A stretch of DNA of 64,000 bases from Ruegeria sp. A3M17 (GCF_003318255.1 NZ_QOCF01000028.1:372001-436000), one strand, 5' to 3'. Shown: positions 8,320 to 18,187, counted from the stretch's first letter. The notes: generated from the sequence alone by a model not told the origin. Numbers and translations: made by a program.

Positions 8320-10152
8320 TTATTCCGCAGCTTCGGCCTGAATGAACCCGCCCGACTGGCGGTGCCAGAACCGCGCATATAGCCCACCCAGATCCAACAA
8401 CGCGTCATGGGTGCCGGTTTCCACGATACGCCCTTGGTCCAGGACAATAATCCGGTCCATCTCGCTGAGTGTGGACAACCGATGCGCGATAGCCAGCACC
8501 GTCTTGCCTTGCATCACCCGATGCAAAGCCGTCTGGATCGAGGCCTCAACCTCGGAATCCAGTGCCGAGGTTGCCTCATCCAGCACCAAAATAGGCGCAT
8601 CCTTCAATATGGCCCGCGCCAGCGCAATCCGCTGTCGTTGCCCACCGCTAAGCTTCACTCCGCGCTCGCCCAGATGTGCGTCATAGCCGGTGCGACCGTG
8701 GGCATCCTGAAGGCTGAGGATGAATTCATGCGCCTCGGCCTTTTTGGCCGCCTCGATCATTTCCTCTTCCGAGGCGTCAGGGCGGCCGTAAAGAATATTC
8801 TCCCGCGCCGACCGATTGAACATCGCGGTTTCCTGCGTGACCATGCCGATCTGACGGCGCAAGCTGTCCTGCGTTACTCCGGATACGTCCTGACCATCTA
8901 TCAAGATCGCGCCCTTTTCGCCGTCATAAAGGCGCAACAGCAACGAAACCAAGGTTGATTTCCCCGCCCCCGAAGCGCCGACAATGCCCAGTTTCTCGCC
9001 GGGGTGCACGGTCATGTTCAAGCCCGATACACCGCCAACATCCCGACCGTAGGCAAAACTGACATGATCAAAGGTGATCTGGCCTTCGGGCACAGACAAC
9101 TCCGCCGCGCCCGTTTGATCCTCAACCCGTTCGCGCTTGGCCAGCGTATTCATGCCGTTCTCGATCTCGCCAACATTGGCGTAAAGACCCATGAGGGTGA
9201 AGCTGACCCAGCCGGTCATCTGGGCAATACGAATGGAAATGGCACCCGCGGCCACAATGTCACCGGCTGTCGCGGACCCCGCTTGCCACAGCCACAGCGT
9301 TGCACCTATCAGCAAAACCGGCAGAACCCCGGCCAACAGCATCAAGATAAAGCGGAAACTGGCCGACAGGCTTCCGAACGCCAACATCTTTTCACGCAAA
9401 TCAACCATGGAATTCCGCGCGGCATGATCTTCGAATTCCGAATGAGCGAACAGCTTAACGGTCTTGATATTGGTGATCGTGTCGACAACTTGTCCGGACA
9501 CCATCGCGCGAGCGCCTGCCCGCGCCGCCGACCGTTTACGGATGCGCGGCAGATACCAACGGACAAGCAGGAAATACACGACCAGCCAAACCGCAAATGG
9601 CAGCATAACCAGTGGATGAATAGACCCTAACAAAAGCAATGATCCCGCCAGCGAGGCCAAGGCAAACACGATCGCACTGATCGTCTCGGACACGACCGAC
9701 GCCATCGCGTTGGATGTTTGCATCTGCTTCTGCGCGATCCGGCCCGCAAAATCGTCGTCAAAATATGTGACGGATTGGCCCAGCGTCCACCGGTTCAGCT
9801 TGGCCAGAACCAAAGGCGTGATGTTGGGCATGACGATGTAATTGTTGGTCAACGACGAAAGCCCGAACAGGGCCGGACGCAGTAGCATGAAAAACGCAAC
9901 GACCCCAAGGATCATCCAGACGTTGTTGGCGGTCAGAAAGTTCCCGGGCCCGCTTGTGGTTGCTGCGTCAATGACCAGACCCAGCATCCACGCAGTTCCC
10001 GCCTCCATCGCACCCGCGGTGGCCGAGAAAAACGCCGCGACAAAGATCATTGGCCATGCGCCAGACAAGCACCAGCGAATGAACGCCCCCAGCGTTTGCG
10101 GCGGGGGCGTTTCGATGTTCTTGAACGGGTTTATGAGGTCGGCAATCCTCAT
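8320..10152 (-). CDS. ABC exporter half-transporter, second of a pair
   Basis: This 610-residue type IV (MsbA-like) exporter has an N-terminal six-helix membrane domain (about 30-330) and a C-terminal ATPase. The Walker A is GASGAGKST, the signature LSGGQRQR, and the Walker B LVLDEATSALD with the catalytic glutamate. It overlaps the preceding paralog by 4 bases and both are almost the same length, so the two subunits probably form a heterodimer. Both ATP sites look intact, unlike many heterodimeric exporters where one is degenerate. The substrate is unknown; lipid or drug export is the usual range for the family. Confidence 0.88.
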   Translation of the reverse strand: MRIADLINPFKNIETPPPQTLGAFIRWCLSGAWPMIFVAAFFSATAGAMEAGTAWMLGLVIDAATTSGPGNFLTANNVWMILGVVAFFMLLRPALFGLSSLTNNYIVMPNITPLVLAKLNRWTLGQSVTYFDDDFAGRIAQKQMQTSNAMASVVSETISAIVFALASLAGSLLLLGSIHPLVMLPFAVWLVVYFLLVRWYLPRIRKRSAARAGARAMVSGQVVDTITNIKTVKLFAHSEFEDHAARNSMVDLREKMLAFGSLSASFRFILMLLAGVLPVLLIGATLWLWQAGSATAGDIVAAGAISIRIAQMTGWVSFTLMGLYANVGEIENGMNTLAKRERVEDQTGAAELSVPEGQITFDHVSFAYGRDVGGVSGLNMTVHPGEKLGIVGASGAGKSTLVSLLLRLYDGEKGAILIDGQDVSGVTQDSLRRQIGMVTQETAMFNRSARENILYGRPDASEEEMIEAAKKAEAHEFILSLQDAHGRTGYDAHLGERGVKLSGGQRQRIALARAILKDAPILVLDEATSALDSEVEASIQTALHRVMQGKTVLAIAHRLSTLSEMDRIIVLDQGRIVETGTHDALLDLGGLYARFWHRQSGGFIQAEAAE

Positions 10153-11987
10153 TCAGCGGCCTCCGGGTTCAGGAAGCCCCCAGATTGCCGTGCCCAGAAC
10201 TGGGCGTAAAGCCCACCTTGCGCCAGCAATTCGGAATGCCCGCCCTGTTCAACGATCCGACCACCATCCATGACCAGAATACGATCCATCTGCGCGATAG
10301 TACTTAGCCGGTGGGCAATGGCGATCACGGTTTTTCCTTGCATCATACCGTAGAGAGTTTCCTGAATTGACGCTTCGACCTCGGAATCTAGGGCAGATGT
10401 CGCCTCGTCCAACAGCAAAATTGGTGCGTCCTTCAGGATCACCCGCGCCAGCGTCACGCGCTGCCGCTGACCGCCCGAAAGTTTCACACCCCGCTCGCCC
10501 ACGTGCGCATCATACCCCGTGCGCCCTTCTGGGTCTTGCAGATCAGGGATGAATTCATGAGCCTCAGCCTGTTTGGCGGCGGCGATCATCTGTTCTTCGG
10601 TGGCATCGGGGCGACCATAGAGGATGTTGTCACGCACCGACCGATGCAACAGGGCGCTGTCCTGCTGAACCATACCGATATGGCTGCGCAAGCTGTTCTG
10701 CGTAACCTTGGCGATATCTTGATCGTCAATCAGGATCGCGCCCTGTTCAACATCGTAAAACCGCAATAGCAGCTTAACCAGGGTCGATTTCCCCGCACCA
10801 GACCGCCCGATCAGGCCGATCTTTTCGCCCGGATGGAGGGTCAGGTTGATGTGATCCAGCCCGCCGGTCTTGCGACCGTAATGGTGTGACAGATGACGGA
10901 TGTCGATCTGGCCCTTGCTCAGCTGCAATGGCTTGGCATCCGGCACATCCAACAGGTCAACGGGCTGGGCAATGGTCTGCATGCCTTCGGCCACGACACC
11001 AAGCTGGCGGAAGAAGCTGGTCAGCGCCCACATGATCCATCCAGTCATCGCGTTCAGTCGCAGGGTCAAAGCAGTCGCCGCCGCAACGACACCCACAGAT
11101 GCGCTCCCTTGCATCCACAGGGAAATGGCCCAACCAACCACGCCGACGATCAGCAAACCGTTAAGCGCGACCAGAACCGCATCCATAATGGTGAAAATCC
11201 GCATTTCGACCTGAAACGTGCGGCGGGTTTCCTCGATGGCTTCGCGGGCATAGTCCAATTCTTGTTCGTTATGGGCGAACATCTTAACCGAGTGGATGTT
11301 GGTATAACTGTCGACCACCCGACCCGTTACAGCCGAGCGTGCATCAGATGCCGCCTGCGATGCCGGACCAACCCTTTTCACCGTCCAGCGCACCAGAATG
11401 GCGTAAAGCGCAAACCAGATCAGCAGCGGCAGCAATAACCGCGGATCAGCTGCCACCAACAGGATCGCAGCGCCAATCAGATAGGCTATCGAAAATGAGA
11501 TGGCGTCAAACACCTGAAACACGGCCTCGCCTGCAGCAGGCGGTGTTTGCATGATCCGATTAGCAATGCGACCGGCAAAATCATTCTCGAACCAACCGAC
11601 GGATTGGCGCAGAACGTGTTTGTGGGCACGCCAGCGGATCAGGGTGCCAAAATTCGGCAGGATCGTGTTGTTTAACAACAGCACATCCACGACATGCAGC
11701 ATCGGGCGCAGCAGCAGCACAAACGCCGCGACCAGGATAAATTCGGTGCCGTGGTTCTGCCAGACCTCGGCCGGAGGGCCCGACAGCAGGTCAACCACAC
11801 GGCCCATGTAGTAAATCAGGCCAACTTCAACTGCAGCAACAACGACAGAGATCAAACCAGCCCAGAAGAACACCCGCATGAACGGTTGCGAGTAGTCCAG
11901 CATGAATGGCCACAACCGCGTCGGCGGCGTGTCAGTTTCCTTGTAGGCAACAAAAGGGTCAACGAGGTTTTCGAAATAGCGAAACAT
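10149..11987 (-). CDS. ABC exporter half-transporter, first of a pair
   Basis: This 612-residue exporter has an N-terminal transmembrane domain and a C-terminal nucleotide-binding domain with Walker A GRSGAGKST, LSGGQRQR and LLLDEATSALD. It is a clear paralog of the gene that follows, with the same layout and an EAAE-like C-terminal end in both. It is the first gene of a minus-strand series that continues with the second half-transporter, an RNA methyltransferase, a sodium channel and an L,D-transpeptidase. The 190-base gap upstream (11988-12177), shared with the end of cca, would hold its promoter; no convincing -35/-10 pair was recognised there. Confidence 0.88.
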   Translation of the reverse strand: MFRYFENLVDPFVAYKETDTPPTRLWPFMLDYSQPFMRVFFWAGLISVVVAAVEVGLIYYMGRVVDLLSGPPAEVWQNHGTEFILVAAFVLLLRPMLHVVDVLLLNNTILPNFGTLIRWRAHKHVLRQSVGWFENDFAGRIANRIMQTPPAAGEAVFQVFDAISFSIAYLIGAAILLVAADPRLLLPLLIWFALYAILVRWTVKRVGPASQAASDARSAVTGRVVDSYTNIHSVKMFAHNEQELDYAREAIEETRRTFQVEMRIFTIMDAVLVALNGLLIVGVVGWAISLWMQGSASVGVVAAATALTLRLNAMTGWIMWALTSFFRQLGVVAEGMQTIAQPVDLLDVPDAKPLQLSKGQIDIRHLSHHYGRKTGGLDHINLTLHPGEKIGLIGRSGAGKSTLVKLLLRFYDVEQGAILIDDQDIAKVTQNSLRSHIGMVQQDSALLHRSVRDNILYGRPDATEEQMIAAAKQAEAHEFIPDLQDPEGRTGYDAHVGERGVKLSGGQRQRVTLARVILKDAPILLLDEATSALDSEVEASIQETLYGMMQGKTVIAIAHRLSTIAQMDRILVMDGGRIVEQGGHSELLAQGGLYAQFWARQSGGFLNPEAAE

Positions 11988-12177
11988 GGAGAGTGCTCCG
12001 GTTGAGCAAAAAGTAAGTCATGCGAAGAAAGATGGCGTCAGAACACCACCCTTACGGGTCAAAGTGTTCCAGCCTTAGCTGTCCCAGATCCCGTAATACA
12101 TTCGCATCCCTCCATTCATGTGACAGGGGCAAATAATCATAAACTCTTTTACTTGTCATCCCCTTTTGAGACTTCCT

Positions 12178-13332
12178 TTATCCACCCAGCAATTCTTCGC
12201 GGCCCAGTGTGAACCCCGAGGCGATCCACTTCACCTCAAGCTCGGCCAGTTTCTGGCCCAGCGCAGGGCCGGTGAACTCGGGGATCAGATCGGTTGCCCT
12301 GATCGGGAAGGTCGCGCCCGCACCAATGTGAAGATCATGCTTTATTGAGTCTAACCAAGGCAATTCCAAAAAGGCACATCGCAACAGCGCTTCGTGCAGC
12401 CCGTCTGTTTCACCGTACCGAAATCCCAGTTCAGCAAAGCTGGCCGGGCTGGACGCCTCATCCCGCATTCGGGTCAGGCGCTGCAATTGCGCGCGGCTCA
12501 GGCGCAGGGTTTGCGCGATCTCGGGCGGCGCAATCGCCGCCAGTCGCCGCACCGGTTCCGGATCAGCGCCTGCCTGTTGCTCCAATGCAATCAACGGGGC
12601 CAATGCACGATCATCAGCACCCGGCAATAGTTGCACCAGTACCCCGGCGCTGCGCATCGCAGCAACGGACGGCGCAGGGTCAGGTGCGCCCAGCAGTTTC
12701 AAAAGCTCTGCCCCCACGCGTTCACGGGACAAGCCAGCCAGACCATCCAGGTTAGACGCAATGGCGGCCAAAGCGTCGGGATCGAACCCTGCCTCGGCAT
12801 CGCCATACCATGCGTGAAACCGGAAATAGCGCAGCGAACGCAGGTAATCCTCGCGAATGCGGTTCGCGGCAGTTCCGATAAACCGGACGCGGCGCGCTTG
12901 CAGGTCTGGCAAACCGTTCAGAGGGTCCAAAATTGTCCCATCGGGCCGTGCATATATCGCGTTCATCGTGAAATCGCGACGCGCGGCATCCTCTTCGACC
13001 TTATCGGAAAAGGCGACGACGGCGCGGCGACCATCGGTCTCCACATCACGGCGAAAGGTGGTGATCTCATGCGGGATGCCTTGGCTAACCACAGTGATTG
13101 TGCCGTGATCAATCCCGGTGGGTATGGCCTTGAGCCCAGCTTGCTGCGCCAGCTCGACCACTTTGTCGGGCCGCGCATCTGTGGCGATGTCGATATCCGA
13201 TACCGGAGCGCCCAACAGCGCGTTGCGCACACACCCACCCACAAACAAGGCTTGGTACCCGGCATCGGTCAGGGCAGCGCAGACCTGTTGCGTTGCCGAT
13301 TCCGACACCCAGTCTTCTTTTATTTGCGTCAT
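12178..13332 (-). CDS. cca: CCA tRNA nucleotidyltransferase / poly(A) polymerase family
   Basis: This 384-residue class II nucleotidyltransferase has the head motif FVGGCVRNALLG followed by DIDIAT, whose two aspartates bind the catalytic metals. The RRDFTMNAIY motif and the RFIGTAANRIREDYLR block follow and bind the tRNA acceptor end and nucleotide. It adds or repairs the 3'-CCA end of tRNAs in the cytoplasm. The start ATG overlaps the stop of the NUDIX gene by 4 bases, so hslO, the NUDIX gene and cca form one tight minus-strand unit. The length is normal for alphaproteobacterial enzymes that lack an HD domain. Confidence 0.92.
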   Translation of the reverse strand: MTQIKEDWVSESATQQVCAALTDAGYQALFVGGCVRNALLGAPVSDIDIATDARPDKVVELAQQAGLKAIPTGIDHGTITVVSQGIPHEITTFRRDVETDGRRAVVAFSDKVEEDAARRDFTMNAIYARPDGTILDPLNGLPDLQARRVRFIGTAANRIREDYLRSLRYFRFHAWYGDAEAGFDPDALAAIASNLDGLAGLSRERVGAELLKLLGAPDPAPSVAAMRSAGVLVQLLPGADDRALAPLIALEQQAGADPEPVRRLAAIAPPEIAQTLRLSRAQLQRLTRMRDEASSPASFAELGFRYGETDGLHEALLRCAFLELPWLDSIKHDLHIGAGATFPIRATDLIPEFTGPALGQKLAELEVKWIASGFTLGREELLGG

Positions 13333-13934
13333 TCGTTGATCCGTGCTGCCAATCCCCGCAGAATTCGGGCTGTTGCGCCCCAGATGTAATAAGGGCCGAA
13401 AGGTACCGTGAAGTAATACCGCCTTTGTCCCCGCCAGCGGCGCGATTCAACGATATAATTCGCGGGGTTGAGCACATGTGCAAGCGGAACAGAAAACACC
13501 TCGGCCACTTCGCCCGGTTCCGGTACCGGTTGGAAGGGTTCCCGCAGGATCGCCACCACAGGTGTGACCGTGAAGGAGGTCACTGTTTCATGCGTTGGCA
13601 AGTGGCCAAGAATTTCCGGCATTTCCTGCGGCAGGCCGATCTCTTCGCGCGCCTCACGCAGTGCGGTGGCGGTTACGTCCGCATCGCCGTTATCCTGCTT
13701 ACCACCTGGAAACGCTATCTGCCCCGGGTGATGCTTAAGCGCCGAGGATCGCTTGGTCAAAATCAAGCGCGGGGCGCCATCGGCTACTGAAATCGGAACC
13801 AAAACGCCGGCGGGGCGCAGTTTGCGCCCCTCAGGCAGAACAAAATCGGGATTCAGGTCGAAATCACTGGACCCGTTGCCGGGGCGGCGCAAGGCCGCCC
13901 GCAGCTGATCTGTTGGATCAGGCGTTGTCAGCAT
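13329..13934 (-). CDS. NUDIX hydrolase, CoA pyrophosphatase type (NudL-like)
   Basis: This 201-residue protein has the NudL-type NUDIX box FPGGKQDNGDAD...ATALREAREEIGL; as in that subfamily, an aspartate stands where most NUDIX proteins have the first glutamate. An upstream LTKRSSALKHHPGQIAFPGG block also matches the CoA-pyrophosphatase subfamily. It probably hydrolyses CoA or related pyrophosphates to phosphopantetheine and 3',5'-ADP. ATG 13934 (MLTTPDPTDQ) is preferred; the frame is open upstream to 13973, but that part lies inside hslO. The gene overlaps hslO by 17 bases and cca by 4 bases. Confidence 0.85.
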   Translation of the reverse strand: MLTTPDPTDQLRAALRRPGNGSSDFDLNPDFVLPEGRKLRPAGVLVPISVADGAPRLILTKRSSALKHHPGQIAFPGGKQDNGDADVTATALREAREEIGLPQEMPEILGHLPTHETVTSFTVTPVVAILREPFQPVPEPGEVAEVFSVPLAHVLNPANYIVESRRWRGQRRYYFTVPFGPYYIWGATARILRGLAARINE

Positions 13935-14895
13935 CAAATCCGACCGTAGCAGGATCCAGCACGTAATGTGCACCGCAGAACTGACAATCAGCCGTCACGT
14001 CGCCTTCGGGCGTGGTCATCTTTTCGATGTCCTTGGCCGAATAGATCGACAGGCTCTGTCGAACACGGTCTTCTGAACAGGTACAGCCGAATTGGACTGA
14101 CTGCGCATCGTATACCCGCGGCTGTTCCTCGTGAAACAGCCGGACCAACAGATCCGTAGGTGCAATCGACGGACCGATCAGTTCCAAATCGTCGACCGTA
14201 TCCAGCAGGATGTTGACGCGGCCCCAGTTTTCACCTTCCTCACCATCGACAAGGTCACCCGCTGTCAGGATGTTCCCGTCGCCTTCGCTGGATGCGACGA
14301 AAGGCGAAGCCTTGGGCATGTGCTGCAGCATGACACCACCGGCGCGCCAATGTTCGCCAACACCCGGCTCTGTTGATTTGCCAAAGCTCAGCGAAAACCG
14401 GGTCGGCAACTGTTCTGATTGGGCAAAATACGCCTCGGCACAGGCACTCAGCGACCCACCGGCCAAAGGGGTGATCCCCTGATACGGTTGGGTCCCTTCA
14501 CCCTGGTCGATCATGATGGCAAAATACCCCTCGCCCACCTGGTCGAACGGCACGCCATCTGTCAGGCGATCGCGGTCAAAGCTGGCATAGGCGCGAATGC
14601 GAGCTGATTCACCCTCTTGCTGAGGCGCATAATAGTCGGTCGCAATCATGCGCACCGGACCTTTGGACTGAACCTGCAGGGACAGCTTCCAGCGCAGCGC
14701 AACAGTCTGGCCGATCAATGCGGTCAGCAGGGCCATCTCGGCCACCAGTGCCTCGACCTTTTCGGGATAGTCGTGCTGGCTCAGGATGCCATCAAGCACA
14801 CCATCCAGACGGGCCACGCGGCCGCGCATATCCGATACATCAAGTTGAAAGGGCAGGACGGTGTCGTCCCACGCGATTTTTGTTCCAAGAGACAT
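13918..14895 (-). CDS. hslO: Hsp33 redox-regulated chaperone
   Basis: This 325-residue Hsp33 holdase has the C-terminal redox zinc switch, seen as CTC (the CxC pair) about 34 residues before CQFC (the CxxC pair), close to residues 270-305. On oxidation these cysteines form disulfides, zinc leaves and the protein dimerises to hold unfolded proteins in the cytoplasm. The N-terminal domain carries the usual MALLTALIGQTV and RMIATDYY blocks. It is the first gene of the unit hslO-NUDIX-cca and is divergent from the NUDIX gene at 14972, with 76 bases between the starts. Confidence 0.93.
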   Translation of the reverse strand: MSLGTKIAWDDTVLPFQLDVSDMRGRVARLDGVLDGILSQHDYPEKVEALVAEMALLTALIGQTVALRWKLSLQVQSKGPVRMIATDYYAPQQEGESARIRAYASFDRDRLTDGVPFDQVGEGYFAIMIDQGEGTQPYQGITPLAGGSLSACAEAYFAQSEQLPTRFSLSFGKSTEPGVGEHWRAGGVMLQHMPKASPFVASSEGDGNILTAGDLVDGEEGENWGRVNILLDTVDDLELIGPSIAPTDLLVRLFHEEQPRVYDAQSVQFGCTCSEDRVRQSLSIYSAKDIEKMTTPEGDVTADCQFCGAHYVLDPATVGFDADNA

Positions 14896-14971
14896 GGGGT
14901 TTCCTTACACGCCACAGGTTGGCATACCGCCAGCATATAGGTCGAACTATTCGGGTTTTAAGGGGCCATAC

Positions 14972-15415
14972 ATGATCAGACGGTTTGGTGAAACCCCTCA
15001 GGCCGGGCGAATATATATACGCCGGGTGGGCGTTTATGCGTTGTTGCCCCGTGGCCGAAGCCTTTTGCTGACCTGTCAGACAGAACCCGGGCCCGATCTG
15101 CAATTGCCCGGCGGCGGAATTGATCCAGGCGAATCACCCATCACTGCCCTGCACCGAGAAGTCTTCGAGGAAACCGGCTGGTTGATCGCGTCGCCCCGCC
15201 GCGTTGGCGCATTTCGCCGGTTCACCTATATGCCCGAATACGATTTGTGGGCCGAAAAGTTGTGCCATATCTATCGCGCGCGCCCGATCCGGCGCATGGG
15301 TCCGCCGTCTGAGCCGTTCCATGAAGCCATATGGATGGACACCGCCGATGCGGTCCAATTGCTGGGCAATGACGGAGATCGCCACTTTGCAACGCTGCAT
15401 GAACAGCGGCTTTAG
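14972..15415 (+). CDS. NUDIX hydrolase
   Basis: This 147-residue NUDIX protein has the complete box LPGGGIDPGE...HREVFEETGW, with the metal-binding REVFEE glutamates. ATG 14972 is chosen because AAGGGGCC sits just upstream; the in-frame extension to 14861 runs back into hslO and is not supported. The substrate, a nucleoside diphosphate linked to another moiety, cannot be predicted. The stop overlaps the convergent response-regulator gene by 4 bases. Confidence 0.82.
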   Translation: MIRRFGETPQAGRIYIRRVGVYALLPRGRSLLLTCQTEPGPDLQLPGGGIDPGESPITALHREVFEETGWLIASPRRVGAFRRFTYMPEYDLWAEKLCHIYRARPIRRMGPPSEPFHEAIWMDTADAVQLLGNDGDRHFATLHEQRL

Positions 15416-16683
15416 TGACCGTTGTATTCAAAGAAAACAGCCGAAACATCATCATCCATACCTCGGCCAGGTGCCATCGCCTGTGTCAGCCGCCAGAACA
15501 TATCGTCGAGGAACTCCGTTCCGTTCCGATCCGGCCCGCAATCCAGCGCCATCTGTCGCAAGCCATCCTCGTCCAGCAAGCCACCGTCGGCGAGACTGCA
15601 TTCTGTGAACCCATCGGAATACAGCAGTAGCCGGTCGCCGGGTTGCATGTAGAACTCGGTCCGCTGAAACGTGACGTCCGGTAGCAATCCGATAGGTAAT
15701 CCGCCCTCGCCCAGAAATTCTGTTCTGCCGTCCTGACATAACAACAGCGGATGCGGATGCCCGGCCTGCACCATTTTCACATGCCCGTTGCGCAGGTCTA
15801 CAATAGCATAGACCATCGTGAAATACTCCTCGATCCCCGCGTCCGCCATCAGCCGCGAGTTCAGGGTTTCGGCAACTTCTTCCGGCGGCAGCAGGGCATA
15901 AAACTTGTCGAAACGCCGCGCCATCGCCACGTTCTGATCAAAATGATTGCTGGACAGATAGCCCCCCAAACGCGCCGTCATCATCGCAGACGTAATGCCA
16001 TGCCCGGACACATCAATACTGTAAAACCCCAGCCTGTTCACACCCGGAGAGAACATCCCCACCAGATCGCCCCCAATATGACCACATGGCTTCAGCAGCA
16101 TGCTGACCCGGGACTTACCGAAATTGCGCGTCAGCTCGGGTACCAGAGATTCCTGTATCTTGCGTGCCTGGATCAGGTCCTTGTCGATCGCGTCATGGGC
16201 GACGCGCAGCTCCTCAAGCGCGGTTTCGATCATCAGATTTTTCTTGGACAATTCGCGTTGCATATCCAGAATACGCGCTCCGGCTGATATACGCGCCCGC
16301 AGTTCATCCGCCTCAAGCGGTTTGATCAGAAAATCGTCCGCACCGGCATCCAGACCGCGCGCCACTTCTTGCTTTTCGCTTTTGGAGGTCAGCAGGATGA
16401 AATAGCTGTATTGCTTGTTGTCCAAGGCGCGGAACGCCTTGCAGAAATCCAGCCCGCTCATCCCCGGCATCACCCAATCGCTGAGGACAAGATCCGGCGG
16501 GTCCGCCGCGCACATTTCAATCGCAACATCACCGCTATCGGCCTCAAGCACGTCAAAGCCCCATTTCTTAAGCGAGGCGACCAGAATACGGCGCTGCAGG
16601 CGGCTGTCATCGACGACCAGCGCCTTTTGGATCACACCAAAATCCAGATCTGATCCACTGTCTGCCTGACTGACCTTTGTCAC
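15412..16683 (-). CDS. Response regulator fused to PP2C-type (RsbU/SpoIIE) phosphatase
   Basis: This 423-residue protein has three parts. A receiver domain (about 20-135) has the acidic pair Asp25-Asp26, phospho-acceptor Asp69 in LSDWVMPGM, Thr99 and Lys121. A coiled linker (about 140-180) follows. A SpoIIE/RsbU-type serine phosphatase domain (about 195-420) carries IDVSGHGITSAMM and YSDGFTE, whose aspartates bind metal. Phosphorylation of the receiver probably switches on the phosphatase, which in known systems dephosphorylates an anti-sigma-factor antagonist. No such antagonist or anti-sigma factor is visible nearby. It is divergent from an HPt gene, the likely phosphodonor partner. Confidence 0.9.
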   Translation of the reverse strand: MTKVSQADSGSDLDFGVIQKALVVDDSRLQRRILVASLKKWGFDVLEADSGDVAIEMCAADPPDLVLSDWVMPGMSGLDFCKAFRALDNKQYSYFILLTSKSEKQEVARGLDAGADDFLIKPLEADELRARISAGARILDMQRELSKKNLMIETALEELRVAHDAIDKDLIQARKIQESLVPELTRNFGKSRVSMLLKPCGHIGGDLVGMFSPGVNRLGFYSIDVSGHGITSAMMTARLGGYLSSNHFDQNVAMARRFDKFYALLPPEEVAETLNSRLMADAGIEEYFTMVYAIVDLRNGHVKMVQAGHPHPLLLCQDGRTEFLGEGGLPIGLLPDVTFQRTEFYMQPGDRLLLYSDGFTECSLADGGLLDEDGLRQMALDCGPDRNGTEFLDDMFWRLTQAMAPGRGMDDDVSAVFFEYNGH

Positions 16684-16835
16684 CTTAACCCTCTGCCCAG
16701 CGGCGCTTATCGGAATGGGAAGACCCTATCGCGCCGCAGTTTAACAATGGATGAAAGCCGAAATTCATTCCGCTTAACCTGCTCTTTACCGGTTCCGCGG
16801 TACCAAATCCCCGGGGCAGATAAAGCGAGGATGGC

Positions 16836-17159
16836 ATGATCAACTGGTCCAGGGTCCGGCAACTAAGGGACGAGGTTGGCGCCAGCGAGTTTGATGAGGT
16901 GGTGCACATCTTTCTTGATGAGGTGAACGAGGCACTAACCCGGCTGCGGAACGACGCCGCCCGCACAGAGTTCGAACAAAACCTGCATTTTGTGAAAGGC
17001 AGCGCCCTGAGCCTTGGGTTCGAGGCTTTGGCCAAACTATGTCAGGACGGGGAACGACAATCGGCACAGGGGGACAGCCAGGCAGTCGATTTTGCCAATA
17101 TCCTCAATGTATTCGAGGGCTCTGCCATCGAATTTAAGGCAGGACTGGGCAGTCTTTAG
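16836..17159 (+). CDS. HPt (histidine phosphotransfer) domain protein
   Basis: This 107-residue single-domain protein has the HPt signature NLHFVKGSAL, with His51 the predicted phospho-acceptor and the HxxKG spacing intact. It is all-helical in appearance and has no kinase domain, so it would relay phosphate from an unlinked hybrid kinase to a receiver. The divergent gene at 15412-16683 is a receiver-phosphatase fusion, so the two may form one relay; this is inferred from position only. The 152-base space between them would hold both promoters. Confidence 0.85.
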   Translation: MINWSRVRQLRDEVGASEFDEVVHIFLDEVNEALTRLRNDAARTEFEQNLHFVKGSALSLGFEALAKLCQDGERQSAQGDSQAVDFANILNVFEGSAIEFKAGLGSL

Positions 17160-17190
17160 AGGCCAGAGCCATTTTCGGGACCTTCGGACG

Positions 17191-18072
17191 CTAAATTTTC
17201 ACGGCAAACCCGTCGGGAAAGCGGAATTTCTTTAGGTCGAACTCCATTCCTCTGTCCTGCGTGAAATACCCGTCGCCCATCTTTTTCAGCGTCTGCGACG
17301 CCTCTTGCCGACAAAGCTCCACACAGTCCTGCATCGACAATTCTGGTATGTTGGACATCTCTCGACTCATGCGTTTGAAGCGGCGCGAACGCCTGCGCCA
17401 GCCGACGATGCCGACAGATTGACCGGGGGACTTTCTGATCTTTACACCATCCGCCATAGTTTCATCGACCAGCGGAGATCTTTCCTGTTCCCGACGCTGC
17501 ATTTCTCGCCAGTTCGCAAAATGGAAATGAAGATTAAATAGGCCGGGCAGCAACTCAAAATTGTCATGCATAATCCCGTGCCCTCCGGTCCCAAAAGAAA
17601 CCTTGCGCTGCACCAGACAAGGTTTGGAGTGGGGAATTTCAAACACGCAATACTTGCTGTCTGAAATCAGCGCACCCTGATCTTCATCATCCCAGGTCGC
17701 GACCAGGTTGAACCCCACGGCACCAGCGGCATTTTCCTGAAATTCAAATGGGTATTCTACCAAGGGGCTGCCATCAACGGTCATCAGCAACTCGTCACAA
17801 TCCGAGACAATGACCCGGTCATAGAATTGGGTCAGCATAGCGGAAAAGTCCGACAGCATCCGCCAACGGGCATAGTCAAACGACTGATGCAGGCCATCCC
17901 GAAGAATGGCAACAACATTGCAACCTTGGCCAATTCGGTCGATCTCAGGATCGGCGCCATGCGACAGGATGTAAACATTTTCCCGGCCAAGCTGGGACGC
18001 ATAGTACCCGACCCATTTCTCAAAGTACCAGTAGTCGCGCCAAACCATAGTTACTGCAGCAAGCGGCTTCAT
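17191..18072 (-). CDS. Glycosyltransferase, GT2-like (Glyco_tranf_2_4 type), copy 3
   Basis: This 293-residue soluble protein starts with AAVTMVWRDYWYFEKWVGYY and has IVSDCDELL, a DxD-like metal site typical of GT-A enzymes of this small family. It is related in fold to the two glycosyltransferases near the left edge but is much more divergent and has no adjacent polysaccharide gene. The C-terminal third is basic (WRRRSRRFKRMSR) and then helical. The 31-base gap to the HPt stop and the 115-base gap after ilvA suggest it is transcribed alone. Donor and acceptor are unknown. Confidence 0.72.
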   Translation of the reverse strand: MKPLAAVTMVWRDYWYFEKWVGYYASQLGRENVYILSHGADPEIDRIGQGCNVVAILRDGLHQSFDYARWRMLSDFSAMLTQFYDRVIVSDCDELLMTVDGSPLVEYPFEFQENAAGAVGFNLVATWDDEDQGALISDSKYCVFEIPHSKPCLVQRKVSFGTGGHGIMHDNFELLPGLFNLHFHFANWREMQRREQERSPLVDETMADGVKIRKSPGQSVGIVGWRRRSRRFKRMSREMSNIPELSMQDCVELCRQEASQTLKKMGDGYFTQDRGMEFDLKKFRFPDGFAVKI

Positions 18073-18187
18073 TTTTGCTTCCCGGTCTCAAAAGTCTAGA
18101 ACTGGGTAAGTCAATTCCGACCGACCGACAAGATCGCCAAAATCCGCGCAATCACTTCTGTGGCCTTGAGGCCGTGAAACCCCGCGT

